Source: Acidobacteria bacterium UBA7540
GTDB taxonomy: Bacteria > Acidobacteriota > Terriglobia > UBA7540
Length of the DNA: 58,861 nt
Assembly (NCBI GenBank): GCA_002478145.1
Contig: DLMI01000117.1
Coordinates: 1 to 58,861, forward strand
Direction of reading: 5' to 3'
This document shows positions 44,018 to 53,359 of this stretch, in pieces. Every line of letters starts with the position of its first letter. Position 1 is the stretch's first letter. The position numbers and the translations under genes are program-made. The notes under the pieces are model-generated. The model was given only the letters and a program-made list of their open reading frames with translations. It ran no database searches and was not told the origin of the DNA.

Positions 44018-45433
44018 ATGTCAGAAAACAGGATTTCCAGACGTGATTCCTTTTTCCTGATCGGAACCGGAGCTGCCCTTGCAGCGTCGGGCATCAGTGT
44101 GAATTGCGCGAGAGAAAAACGCCCATCCGCGGCAAAGCCGAGCCAGGCTGAGGAGGAAAGCCCCGAGGTCCGGGCAGACCGTGCGCGCCGAATGAAATGG
44201 TGGCATGAAGCCAAATTCGGCATGTTTATTCACTGGGGCCTTTACAGCGTGGTTGGTCATCATGAGTGGGCCATGGAGATGGAGGGCATCCCCGTCCTCC
44301 AATACCAGGAGTTGGCCAAGGTTTTCAAGCCGCAGCCCAATGCGGCGCGGGCTTGGGCCAAGTTGGCCAAGCAAGCAGGCCAGAAGTACATGGTGATGAC
44401 AACCAAGCACCATGAAGGCTTCTGCAATTGGGATACGAAACTAACCAACTATTGCGCGTCAAAACAGGGACCGGGTCGCGACCTGGTTGCGGAATATGTG
44501 GAAGCCGCCCGGGCGGAGGGACTTCGTGTGGGCTTCTATTACTCGCTGATGGATTGGCACCATCCGGACGGGGCCCGCTGCGCTACCGACCAAGCGGCAC
44601 GAATACGCTTTGTCGAGTACACCCACGGCTTGATCCGGGAACTGCTGACCAATTACGGCAAAATTGATGTCCTCTGGTATGACATGGATTGGCCTCTTAC
44701 CCCTGAGCAGTGGGAGTCCAAAAAGATGAACGAGATGGTGTTCAGACTCCAGCCGGACATCATCGTCAACAACCGGAATGGTCTGCCCGGAGACTTCGCG
44801 ACCCCCGAGCAGGAGATTCAAGCTGAACGGGGAGGGCGCGCGTGGGAATCCTGCATGACCATGAATGATAGTTGGGGTTACACCGAGGCCGACGACAACT
44901 GGAAAAGCGCCAAGACTATCGTCCGGAACCTGGTCACTTGCGCGAAGGGCGGGGGCAACTACCTGCTGAATATCGGCCCGAAGCCGGACGGCTCCGTGCC
45001 TGAGCAGTCAGTCAACGTCCTTACCGAGGTGGGCAAATGGATGAGCAAGAATGGGCCGACCATTTATGAAGCGGAACCGTGCAAAGCAAGTTGGCACACG
45101 TTTGCAGAATACACGCGCAAGGGGAACACGCTCTATATCCACGTCCATTTTTGGCCCGCGCAAACGGCGGGAACCAAGGCGCTCGAGTACTACAAACCGC
45201 CCACGGTGGTGGCCATCGGCGGGCTTCGCACAAAGGTAAAGTCGGCGCGCTTGTTTGCCTCGGGGAAGAAGGTGGATTTCGTGCAGGACGACATCTCCGT
45301 AAGGTTTACGGGACTTCCGCAAAACGCGCCGGACCACCCTGTGACAGTCATCGAGGCGGAGTGTGAATCTGAGCCGACCATCGAAAGCGGCTATGTCCGG
45401 AGGGAGAGACCAAGAGCTGATGTAGGGGTATAA
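44018..45433 (+). CDS. Alpha-L-fucosidase, GH29, with Tat leader
   Basis: Exported glycosidase of 471 aa. The N-terminal SRRDSFFLIGTGAALAASG is a twin-arginine signal. RMKWWHEAKFGMFIHWGLYSV and KYMVMTTKHHEGFCNWDT are canonical for GH29. The nucleophile aspartate is probably Asp222 in VLWYDMDWPL. The active-site end is GGGNYLLNIGPKPDG. GGGAGG precedes the ATG. It would release fucose from plant, algal or host glycans. The next gene is tRNA-Gly on the other strand. Confidence 0.93.
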   Translation: MSENRISRRDSFFLIGTGAALAASGISVNCAREKRPSAAKPSQAEEESPEVRADRARRMKWWHEAKFGMFIHWGLYSVVGHHEWAMEMEGIPVLQYQELAKVFKPQPNAARAWAKLAKQAGQKYMVMTTKHHEGFCNWDTKLTNYCASKQGPGRDLVAEYVEAARAEGLRVGFYYSLMDWHHPDGARCATDQAARIRFVEYTHGLIRELLTNYGKIDVLWYDMDWPLTPEQWESKKMNEMVFRLQPDIIVNNRNGLPGDFATPEQEIQAERGGRAWESCMTMNDSWGYTEADDNWKSAKTIVRNLVTCAKGGGNYLLNIGPKPDGSVPEQSVNVLTEVGKWMSKNGPTIYEAEPCKASWHTFAEYTRKGNTLYIHVHFWPAQTAGTKALEYYKPPTVVAIGGLRTKVKSARLFASGKKVDFVQDDISVRFTGLPQNAPDHPVTVIEAECESEPTIESGYVRRERPRADVGV

Positions 45434-45476
45434 GAACTCCTTCGGAAACTCCGCCATGAGTTGTTGGTTTGTTTGG

Positions 45477-45548
<72 letters not shown>

Positions 45549-45602
45549 TCACTGCCTGTTCTTATATTTACATCAATCAAAGCTACTTAACCGCACATGA
45601 TC

Positions 45603-45674
45603 CTGTCTGTTAAATCTATACTGTCTATCACTTACCCCCCTGTCTGACTCCAAAACAGACAGTAAATTAGACAG
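45603..45674. promoter_or_regulatory. Cluster of CTGTCT(G/A) sites
   Basis: Five copies in 72 bp: CTGTCTG (45603), CTGTCTA (45621), CTGTCTG (45640), and two inverted, CAGACAG (45656) and TAGACAG (45668). TACTGTCTA and TAGACAGTA form a perfect inverse pair around the cluster. It could be a recombinase or regulator binding region. It lies just right of the tRNA-Gly, at the edge of the mobile-looking block. Confidence 0.5.
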
Positions 45675-45740
45675 TACGCCTTCCTACAACGTCCTCGTGA
45701 CACGAGCGGATTATAGCACAAGCACGAAAGAAATGGTGCT

Positions 45741-45768
45741 TGCTCAGTTCGTGATGCTCAGTTCGTGA
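45741..45768. repeat. 14-bp perfect tandem duplication
   Basis: TGCTCAGTTCGTGA occurs twice without a gap, followed by a partial GAGTTCGT. The remaining DNA to 46000 contains no gene I can support; a minus-strand frame of 86 codons there looks random. Confidence 0.7.
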
Positions 45769-46000
45769 AACAGCGAGTTCGTACACCGTAGACTAAAGGT
45801 TGCCATGGGATTGATGGAGGCAGTCCTTCGTGACCTCCCATCAGCAGAAGGAATTTGATGGGGGCCGTTTCCCTTCCGAGCCTTTCGAGCGTGCAACCAC
45901 CGGCGTAGATTGACGTTTACCAAAGCATGGGGCCCTAAGGGCAAACGGGGCCTGTGCGGTGACAGTGGGCGCAATGTTTTGCTGCCGCCCGTCGGCAAAA

Positions 46001-46264
46001 TCACTGAATCTTGATCTTGCCTCGATCCAGGCCGCGAAGAGTTCCTTCGATGTCTCTTAGGGTTTCAAGCATCCCCTTCGCCTCATAATTCCGCGCTTCA
46101 AGCTCTTCGGCGAAATCAGGGTCGGAAGGATACAGGAATTCCATGTAATCCCGTTCGTCTAGGTCCAGGATGAACTGACGGATGTTCTCAAGGCTCACCT
46201 GCGTTCGGCCGTCGAGAAGGGCAATGATTTCAGACTTCGTGTTGGATTCGTTTTGCATATTCAC
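46001..46264 (-). CDS. Small acidic protein of unknown function
   Basis: 87 aa, helical and acidic (LENIRQFILDLDERDYMEFLYPSDPDFAEELEARN). No family is recognised. Its start overlaps the stop of the larger upstream gene by four bases, so it is coupled to it and may be a partner protein. Confidence 0.65.
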   Translation of the reverse strand: MNMQNESNTKSEIIALLDGRTQVSLENIRQFILDLDERDYMEFLYPSDPDFAEELEARNYEAKGMLETLRDIEGTLRGLDRGKIKIQ

Positions 46265-47814
46265 TCTCCCTCGGATGCGACCTGAGGCGAATCGGCTGCC
46301 TCGCCCAGCCGCGCCTTTAAGGCCCGAAGCCAGACGCGTGGATTGGATCCGTGAACGACCCGCCCCAGGAATCCCAGCTTTTCCGCCACGTTGGCGCGAT
46401 TCTGTCGGATAGCCTCCTTAGTGGTGGCGACGTAGGCGGCCAGGAAGGCTTCGATGCTCTGTGGCTTGGAAAACAGGTACGTGGCATGACCCAGTTGCGG
46501 TGTCTCGACGGCGATTATCCTGAGGTCAAAAATATACTCGTCGCGAAAAAGGTAGATCCGACGCGCCCGCCGGCAGAGCTGCTGGTAGAAGAAGGCATCG
46601 TAATCCGGATGCCAGCTAATCTGGGCGACATCGAAGTCGCCAGGCATACCGAGGTCCGAACAGAGACTGCGCAGTTGTTCCTTTTCCATCGGCTCACGCT
46701 CGATGCGCGCACGAATTTGTCCCAAGGCATCCGAAAACTCGCCAAACCGGTGGTAGCTCTTGCGAGCTGCCTCAATTTGCTCAGCGATGTTGGCAGGAAC
46801 CTTCACGTGGATGCGGCTCGGCAAGGCGGTCTCCCACTTATTCAGGCTCCATTGACCGTTCCGGCGCTGGTACTTGCCCGTCTGAACGAACGTTCCCTGT
46901 AACTCAACCTTGGTTCCCAATAGGTGTCGCCACCGGTTCCAGGTGGCGCCCCAACTGATCGGCATGGCTGAATGGTCGAGTGTGACTTCGAGTTTCCGCC
47001 GAGCATCGTGATAGATGGCACGGTCATCGTAAAAGTCAAAATTGCGCAGTCGTGCCCGGAAGCGGCGCGCCTGTAACTCGGGCTGGAAAGAGACGATTTG
47101 GGTCGCGAAGAACGTCTGACCATCGCGCGAGCGATCTCCGGCGACCAGAATCGAACCGGAGCCCCCATACGGAAAGGGTCCGGGCGCGGCCGGGTCCTTT
47201 AGCAGCGAGTCGTAAGAAGCCCTCAATTCAGGTTGCGCCAGGATGTTGAAGGCGCGCTCCAGGGTAGCGCTGCCACGGTTAGAGGTGGCGGTAGCGCGGA
47301 GCTCCAATTGTCTGAGCCTGAAGGCCACTCGCAACTCCGCAAGCGAGGCGGTGGAAGTGATCCGAAGAACGTCATACAGGCTCGTCTGGCGTTCCCAGCG
47401 CTGGCGCCGCGTGCTGACGTAGAAGTAATCGCGTATCACCTCACATGGCAGATGAATCCAGGAAATGCCCATCCCGCCTTTTGAAACCTCTGCCCGGACG
47501 TAAAGCCGGTCCCGTTTATCAGCTTTGGGCTGCGCGGCATACCTGATGGGAGCTTGATAGAGATCACGACTTCGCCCAGAGAACGAGGTCTTGTGGACGT
47601 AGATTTCGGAACCTACTTCGGCGGAGTCAGTGGGCAGAGGAAAGCTAATTTCGTCCCCCGGCTGAATAAGGCCTCCGAGGAGGTTGGAGAGGAGGATGCT
47701 CCCACCATCATTGAAGTGGCAGACCGTCTTTTTGCCTTCCCGATTTGTGGCGGACACCAAGCGACGCAGGATCACTTCGGCGCTCCCGCTTGAGGATTTA
47801 ATGGACGCTTCCAT
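46261..47814 (-). CDS. Large unknown protein with a degenerate J-like domain
   Basis: 517 aa. Residues of about 143-206, SLYDVLRITSTASLAELRVAFRLRQLE then LERAFNILAQPELRASYDSLL, follow the helix pattern of a DnaJ domain, but the HPD tripeptide needed to stimulate Hsp70 is absent. The C-terminal half (RIYLFRDEYIFDLRIIAVETPQLGHATYLF) is a mixed alpha/beta region without recognised motifs. It has no signal peptide. It is the first gene of a two-gene unit with the 87 aa protein. The J-like part may be structural or a partner-binding relic. Confidence 0.7.
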   Translation of the reverse strand: MEASIKSSSGSAEVILRRLVSATNREGKKTVCHFNDGGSILLSNLLGGLIQPGDEISFPLPTDSAEVGSEIYVHKTSFSGRSRDLYQAPIRYAAQPKADKRDRLYVRAEVSKGGMGISWIHLPCEVIRDYFYVSTRRQRWERQTSLYDVLRITSTASLAELRVAFRLRQLELRATATSNRGSATLERAFNILAQPELRASYDSLLKDPAAPGPFPYGGSGSILVAGDRSRDGQTFFATQIVSFQPELQARRFRARLRNFDFYDDRAIYHDARRKLEVTLDHSAMPISWGATWNRWRHLLGTKVELQGTFVQTGKYQRRNGQWSLNKWETALPSRIHVKVPANIAEQIEAARKSYHRFGEFSDALGQIRARIEREPMEKEQLRSLCSDLGMPGDFDVAQISWHPDYDAFFYQQLCRRARRIYLFRDEYIFDLRIIAVETPQLGHATYLFSKPQSIEAFLAAYVATTKEAIRQNRANVAEKLGFLGRVVHGSNPRVWLRALKARLGEAADSPQVASEGE

Positions 47815-47981
47815 CTCGAGTGCAGAATAGCCAGCCGGTTGGTTCCCGTCAAATGACCCTAGATTCGGGTCCTGGAATCAAGTATTACGAACGCAACTTC
47901 TACTCACCCAAGGCGAAAGGAGATAGCGGAACAGTGGGGGGCCCTTAGGTGGCCATTTTTACTGTTCCAGTCAAAACACAT

Positions 47982-48425
47982 ATGTTGAATAAAGTGATGC
48001 TCATTGGATACGTTGGAGCCGACAGCGAAATGAAATTCACGCCTAGTGGCATACCGGTGGCAAACTTCTCTTTGGCGGTGAAGGAGACTTACAAGAACGG
48101 CGACGGAGAGAAAAAGACCAACACCCTCTGGATTCGCTGTGTTGCCTGGCGGCGCTGGGCCGAAATTGTGGGCGAGCATGTGACCCGCGGGAAATTCCTG
48201 TTCGTGGAAGGAAGGCTCCAATTGCGCAGTTACGAGGATCGTGACGGGCAGAAGCGCAGTGTGACGGAAGTGGTCGTGATCACGCTCCGATTCTTGGGGC
48301 CGTCAAAGAATGGGCACGGAGCCAAGGCGGCAGAAACCCCGAAGGCTTTGGAGTCGGTCGACGAAAGTGAGAATCCCTTCAACGGGCCGGGAAGCGAGGG
48401 CGCTGAGGCGGACATACCCTTCTAG
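47982..48425 (+). CDS. ssb: Single-stranded DNA-binding protein
   Basis: 147 aa OB-fold protein. The start MLNKVMLIGYVGADSEMKFTPSG is classical, as are NFSLAVKE, TLWIRCVAWRRWAEIV and GKFLFVEGRLQ. The C-terminus ends ADIPF, the acidic tip that binds replication and repair proteins. Upstream GTG codons would add 11 residues. An SSB gene next to unknown genes and a PRTRC cassette suggests the mobile-element copy rather than the housekeeping one, which normally lies beside rpsF or rpsR. Confidence 0.92.
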   Translation: MLNKVMLIGYVGADSEMKFTPSGIPVANFSLAVKETYKNGDGEKKTNTLWIRCVAWRRWAEIVGEHVTRGKFLFVEGRLQLRSYEDRDGQKRSVTEVVVITLRFLGPSKNGHGAKAAETPKALESVDESENPFNGPGSEGAEADIPF

Positions 48426-48920
48426 GGTACGGGCTCCCTCTTCGGCGCCTACATTCGAACGACCCACCCTTATCTTCTCCGGGATTCCAACTTCTTGCTT
48501 CCGCGCAGCGGCTCTAACTCCTTCGATGCGGAAGGGGTGCGTGTTTCGTTCTATATGTCCAGATTTGGACAACCTCAAAACCCGCGTTGGGACCACTGGA
48601 TGGACAGCGCTGCTATGGGCTCGTCATCGATGAAATTGGACAATAAACGTGCCCCCTACGCAGCGGGGCCATTGCGATAAGCGTCGCGTTTATGCATCCG
48701 GGTGACACCGGTACGTTGCCTTGCCGACATCCCAGAACCCCGTTTCTCGGGAGTTTGAGTGCGAGAGGCACTTCTACGGTTTGCCGCCTCATCGTCAACT
48801 GGCCACACGCTGCGGGAGATAGGTTTCAATGTAGCAGCCTTAGGCGGGCGCGGGAGCACGCAGACGGCAAAAGAATACACTGAACAGCTTGATTGCACCA
48901 GCTCCCCGCCAAACCGCAGG
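48426..48920. other. Intergenic stretch after ssb
   Basis: 495 bp. I see no credible gene, clear promoter or repeat of the families noted elsewhere. Confidence 0.4.
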
Positions 48921-51782
48921 TCATTTGTGTTGCGGCCGTACTTCGCCTTTGACGTTTGTGTGCGTTTCCACCCTGCCAGCTTTCAATTCGAGTGCTTGTT
49001 GGAGGTTCGTCTGTGCAACGGCCAGATCCGGCTTCAGGCGCAAAGCCTCTCGATATTCGGCGATCGCCCCGTCCAGGTCATGCTTATCCCTAAGGACATC
49101 ACCGAGGTTGCCGTGTGCCTCAGCGTAGTCCGGCTTCAAACGCACAGCCTCCTGACACTCGGAGACTGCACCGTCCAGGTCATGCTTGTCATCGAGGGCT
49201 GCGCCCAGGTTGCTGTGCGCCTCGGCGTAATCCGGTTTCAACCGCAGAGCCTGACGGTATTCCGCAACTGCCCCGTCCAGATCACCCGCGAAATAGAGAG
49301 CGCTGCCCAGGTTGTTGTGCGCGTCGGCGTTGTCTGGGTCGAGCCTTAGGGCTTCGCGAAACTCGGCAGTGGCTGCCTTCAGTTCGTGCTTTCCCACTAG
49401 GGCACGTCCCAGGTTGTTGTGCGCCCCGGCAAAGTCCGCCCTCAAGCGCAATGCTTCGCGAAATTCAGCAATTGCTCCGGCCAAGTCGTCTTTCCTGGCT
49501 AATGCGAGCGCCAGCCCGTTGTGCGCCTCGGCCCAGTCCGGCTTCAATCGGGTTGCCGCACGATATTCTGCAATCGCTCCGGCCAAGTCGTTGCTGTCAA
49601 AGAGGACGTTGCCTAGGTTGAAGTGCGCCTCGGCAAGGTCAGGCTTCAAGCGCAGGGCTTCGCGAAACTCGACAACGGCTTCCCTCAGTTCGTGCTTTTC
49701 CGTGTGGGCCCGTGCCAGATTAACGTGCGTCTCGGCGTTATCCGGCTTCAGGCGCAAGGACTGGCGAAATTCCGCAATAGCGCCGTTCAGGTCTCCCTTC
49801 TCGGCGAGAGCGCTCCCCAAGTTGAGGTGCGCCACGGCGGAGTCCGGCGTCAATAGCAGCGTCTCACGAAACTCGGTAATTGCGCCGTCTAGGTCGTGCT
49901 TACCGAGGAGGACGATGGCCAAGTTGGAGTGCGCCTCTGCGTAATCTGGTCTGAGCCCGAGAGCTAGGCGGTATTCTGCCTTTGCCCCCTCAAGATCGCG
50001 CTTGCAAAATAGTGCGGCGCCCAGATTGCTGTGCGCCTCGAAAATGTCCGGCTTCAAGCGCAGCGCCTCGCGATACTCGGCGATCGCCCCATCGACATCG
50101 TGCTTGAGGGCAAGTGCCAAGCCCAAACTGTTGTGCGCCTCGGCGAGGTCCGGCTTCAAGCGCAGCGCCTCGCGATACTCGGCGATCGCCTCTTCGAGCT
50201 TATGCCTGTCAGCGAGTATGAGGCCCAAATTATGGTGCGCTTCAGCGTAGTCTGGCTTCAGGCGTAGCGCTTCGCGATACTCGGCCAACGCCCTGTCCGG
50301 GTCATCCTTGTTGCCCAGTTCGACTCCCATGTTGTAGTGCGCCTCGGCGAAGTCCGGCTTGAGCCGAAGCGCCTCGCGATATTCAGCGATCGCTCCCTTC
50401 CAATCGTGTTTATGTGCGAGTGCAATACCCAAGTTATAATGTGCCTGGGCCAGGTCCGGCTTGAGCCGTAGAGCCTCGCGATATTCCCTTATTGCTCCGT
50501 CCAGGTCGTGATTGTCTCGGAACACAGCTCCCAGGTTGACGTGCGTTTCGGCCAAATCCGGGTTCAAGCGCAGGGCCTCCCGATATTCCGCAATTGCTCC
50601 CTTCAAGTCGTGCCTGTCTTTGAGCGCGACGCCCAGGTTATTGTGCGCATTGGCATCGTCTGGCTTCAAACGCAGGGCCTCGCGATACTCGGCAATCGCC
50701 CCGCTCAGGTCGCGTTTGTCTGCGAGAATCACACCCAGGTTGAAGTGCGCCTCTGTATAGTCCGGCTTCAAGCGCAGGGCTTCCCGAAGCTCGGGAATCG
50801 CCGCTTCCAGATCATTCTTCCTGGCGAGCGCGGAACCCAGACTGAAATGCGCCTCGGCGTTGGACGGCCTAAGCCGCAGGGCTTCGTGCCACTCGGAAAT
50901 GGCTTCACCCTCGTGGCCCTCCTTATAGAGTGCAATGCCCAAGTTGGTGTGTACACCAGAGAGGCCTGGCTCCAAGCGGAGGGCTTCGCGATATGCGGCA
51001 ATGCTTGCGTCGGTCCTTCCCAGGTAGAACTGGGCATTTCCATTAAGGAAGACTAAGTATGACCGCGATGGGGCGGCCTCAGGCAGCCCCTGAGCAGCCA
51101 GGACATCCTGGACTTCGCCTGCGACGCGGTCGTAAGCTCCCTGTCGATAAAAGGCGAGGGCGAGCGCACAGCGGGCGAGCAGGAGAAGGTCGGAAGGGAG
51201 CGGCAACTGGTCCAGGTTCACGAGCTGAGCGTTCGCGAACTTTCCCATTGGTGCTTCCGGCCTAGCGAACTCGGGTTGGTCAACAACCGTAATCCAGGGA
51301 GCTTGATTGCCTTCCACCGCGTTCGGCCTCAAAACAAATTTCGCCTTTACCCGGCGCCCCCATTTCAGAGCTTCCGCATGTTGCTCCTCGGGATCAACAG
51401 GTAGGGTCCGCCTGAGCATCTTGACCTTCACAATAGCTGCCAAGTCCGGGGTCTTCTGGACCAATGCATAGATTTCCCTAGCGTAAGCAGCTTGCTGTTG
51501 CCGATTGGTGTCTCCAGGCAGTTCTGTGATAAGGATTCCAATCTCGTCCTTTCCGCATGCCGGGGGCACGCCCCAGTGCCGAGAATAGTAGTATTCCCAA
51601 CCCGCGAGGACAACGATCGCCACGAGGAAGGCCAGCAGAACCCAGCGGCCCCCGATGAGGCCAAGGCCGTGGTGACCCGTATCGGAACGATGTCTTAGCC
51701 ACCAATATGTCAGGAGAACCAAACCCGCCGGAGGGCCCCAAACAGGCCCGAGTTCCTTGATAAGCCGCAGCAACACTTCCAT
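48921..51782 (-). CDS. Membrane-anchored protein with about 20 TPR units
   Basis: 953 aa from the ATG at 51782, which has GGAG five bases upstream. Two membrane helices lie near the N-terminus (about 15-30 and 45-65). A domain of about 170 residues follows (IGILITELPGDTNRQQQAAY, KVKMLRRTLP), similar to those of TPR proteins that bind or sense small ligands. From about residue 245 there are 20 nearly uniform 34-residue repeats of the form AEAHxNLGxALxxKxDLxGAIAEYREALRLKPD, then a short basic end. It is probably a scaffold for protein assembly at the membrane. The repeats are close at the DNA level too, so copy number may vary. Confidence 0.88.
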   Translation of the reverse strand: MEVLLRLIKELGPVWGPPAGLVLLTYWWLRHRSDTGHHGLGLIGGRWVLLAFLVAIVVLAGWEYYYSRHWGVPPACGKDEIGILITELPGDTNRQQQAAYAREIYALVQKTPDLAAIVKVKMLRRTLPVDPEEQHAEALKWGRRVKAKFVLRPNAVEGNQAPWITVVDQPEFARPEAPMGKFANAQLVNLDQLPLPSDLLLLARCALALAFYRQGAYDRVAGEVQDVLAAQGLPEAAPSRSYLVFLNGNAQFYLGRTDASIAAYREALRLEPGLSGVHTNLGIALYKEGHEGEAISEWHEALRLRPSNAEAHFSLGSALARKNDLEAAIPELREALRLKPDYTEAHFNLGVILADKRDLSGAIAEYREALRLKPDDANAHNNLGVALKDRHDLKGAIAEYREALRLNPDLAETHVNLGAVFRDNHDLDGAIREYREALRLKPDLAQAHYNLGIALAHKHDWKGAIAEYREALRLKPDFAEAHYNMGVELGNKDDPDRALAEYREALRLKPDYAEAHHNLGLILADRHKLEEAIAEYREALRLKPDLAEAHNSLGLALALKHDVDGAIAEYREALRLKPDIFEAHSNLGAALFCKRDLEGAKAEYRLALGLRPDYAEAHSNLAIVLLGKHDLDGAITEFRETLLLTPDSAVAHLNLGSALAEKGDLNGAIAEFRQSLRLKPDNAETHVNLARAHTEKHELREAVVEFREALRLKPDLAEAHFNLGNVLFDSNDLAGAIAEYRAATRLKPDWAEAHNGLALALARKDDLAGAIAEFREALRLRADFAGAHNNLGRALVGKHELKAATAEFREALRLDPDNADAHNNLGSALYFAGDLDGAVAEYRQALRLKPDYAEAHSNLGAALDDKHDLDGAVSECQEAVRLKPDYAEAHGNLGDVLRDKHDLDGAIAEYREALRLKPDLAVAQTNLQQALELKAGRVETHTNVKGEVRPQHK

Positions 51783-52438
51783 GGCGTCTCCAGAGGGAAC
51801 AAAGCTGAACAGAGTGTACCAGCAGTTGTCGCCCGGTTCAAATAGCGTCACAAGTCTAGGGACTGGCGCGCCGAGTGCCGCGTGTCAGTGATGGAGAACG
51901 ATGCAGCGTGGCGTAGAACGAAGGACGGGGATCAGCAGAGTTGTGACGCCAGGAGGCCTGAAAGTTTCGCTGTGCGGCAGCCGCAATTACTTATGACCAC
52001 TTTGGCGTAACGGCGTACCCGTAGGAATGCCATCCCTGACTCCTCGGAAGTCGGCTTCGAGGACCCGAACGCCGCTCGAGGAAATTGGCCCGCCGAATTT
52101 CTCTAATTCGCCGCATAGTCGCTACCATTAATCGGTAAGGTGACCTGTTGCCCGCTTTCGGCAGAGTGACGCCGAAGGGTGAGCGCTGGTCCCCGATCCT
52201 GGTCACCGAAATAGCGCTCCCGGCGGGATATGTCTCAACGCATTGACAAATTCCGAGAACCCGATGGAGAGCCTCGCCCGATAATCCTTGCTACCTCGTG
52301 ATAGACCCGTCATAGGCACTGTTCACTGGAGAATCTTCAGGTGCCTGTCCTCAATCTAGTCAACACATCTTTCCAACAAACAACTTAGTCGGCGCGGGCG
52401 AGAGAAAGAAGGCGCACGCGCCATGATAAGGAGGTCCT
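51783..52438. other. Intergenic stretch before the PRTRC cassette
   Basis: 656 bp between the divergent TPR and PRTRC E genes. No credible gene was found; a minus-strand 71-codon frame at 51991-52206 looks random. It should hold both promoters, but I cannot place them. Confidence 0.4.
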
Positions 52439-52918
52439 GTGTTCGTTGAACTCATGCCGCTTCTTGCCGGCCGCACTGTGCTCATTACGGTGGCCAAGGT
52501 GGATGACAAGACGCTTCGTGTCAACGTCATTCCTCATACAAAGGCTGACGAGAACCCGGCTCTATCTACTCCAGTCACTTACACTGGCTCGCCGGCGGAA
52601 CTCGATGCTGAACTGGGCAAGCATATGGCCGACTATGTCCAGGTCCACCAGCAAACCGGCAGCACATTGGCCGAGGCCAAAGCCACCCTGGAGGCTGCTG
52701 CCAAAGCAGCCCAGGAAGAAGCAAAGCGGAAAGCTGAGGAGCGCAAGAAAGCAGCCCAGAAACCACCCGCAACCGCCGCGCCGGGGTCTGCCTCTTCTGC
52801 ATCCCCAACTCCTGCTGAGCCTATGCCTGCTTCGGCATCGACCGGCACACTCGGGCTGTTCCAAGCCACATCGCCCGATCCTGCGTCAATTCAGTCGAAA
52901 GGAGGCCTCGCACTCTGA
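52439..52918 (+). CDS. PRTRC system protein E
   Basis: 159 aa. The opening FVELMPLLAGRTVLITVAKVD and the segment LRVNVIPHT, then PVTYTGSPAELDAELGKHMADYV, match the PRTRC E family. A helical, Lys/Glu/Ala-rich stretch (LAEAKATLEAAAKAAQEEAK) and a low-complexity Pro/Ala/Ser tail follow. The start is GTG with a full AAGGAGG four bases before it. First gene of the cassette and coupled to C by a TGATG overlap. Its function is unknown. Confidence 0.88.
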   Translation: MFVELMPLLAGRTVLITVAKVDDKTLRVNVIPHTKADENPALSTPVTYTGSPAELDAELGKHMADYVQVHQQTGSTLAEAKATLEAAAKAAQEEAKRKAEERKKAAQKPPATAAPGSASSASPTPAEPMPASASTGTLGLFQATSPDPASIQSKGGLAL

Positions 52919-53121
52919 TGGAGAGCCACCCACTTAGCCGCTACTTTGAGGTGCATGGGGTTAAACTCCCAGACCCTAACCCCTCGCTTTCAGTGGAGGA
53001 AATCCGCGGTCTTTACTCGCAGCAATACCCGGAAATCGCCACCGCCGCAGTCACCGGCCCGGAGCAGGTCGGAGATAAGCTGGTCTATCGGTTTTCGACT
53101 GCCATCGGCACGAAGGGGTAA
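52918..53121 (+). CDS. PRTRC system protein C
   Basis: 67 aa. RYFEVHGVKLPDPNPSLSVEEIRGLYSQQYPEIATA and VGDKLVYRFSTAIGTKG match the PRTRC C family, whose compact fold has been suggested to be ubiquitin-like or to serve as a modifier. The C-terminus ends in Thr-Lys-Gly, that is, in a single terminal glycine, which is of interest given the E1- and E2-like genes nearby. This last point is inference. Confidence 0.87.
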   Translation: MESHPLSRYFEVHGVKLPDPNPSLSVEEIRGLYSQQYPEIATAAVTGPEQVGDKLVYRFSTAIGTKG

Positions 53122-53125
53122 CCCG

Positions 53126-53359
53126 ATGAGTCGAAATGCTAGCAGAAAGGAGGTGACGAAGGAGGCGGTCCTGGCGGAACTTGAAAGCCTTCGCCAGGGC
53201 CGCCACTCCCGTTACCAGACACTTCTCGGGAGGTTTGCCAGATGCCGACAACTGCAAACCGCGGCCGCATTATTCGCTGCCGCGGTCGACGCGAGCTCTC
53301 GCACCTACAATCGCACGCCACTCAACGCCCCGCCCGGATGGCTTCCTCCGGTCAGTTGA
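53126..53359 (+). CDS. Small conserved-position protein in the PRTRC cassette
   Basis: 77 aa, basic, helical at first (KEVTKEAVLAELESLRQGRHSRYQTLLGRFARC). It is four bases after PRTRC C and its stop overlaps the start of F (TGATG), so it is translated as part of the cassette. No family is recognised. Confidence 0.65.
   Translation: MSRNASRKEVTKEAVLAELESLRQGRHSRYQTLLGRFARCRQLQTAAALFAAAVDASSRTYNRTPLNAPPGWLPPVS

Noticed and set aside
45744..46004. An 86-codon minus-strand frame right of tRNA-Gly
   Set aside because: Random-looking composition, crosses the 14-bp tandem duplication, no ribosome site.
51991..52206. A 71-codon minus-strand frame before the PRTRC cassette
   Set aside because: Arg-rich with no domain or ribosome site; likely chance.
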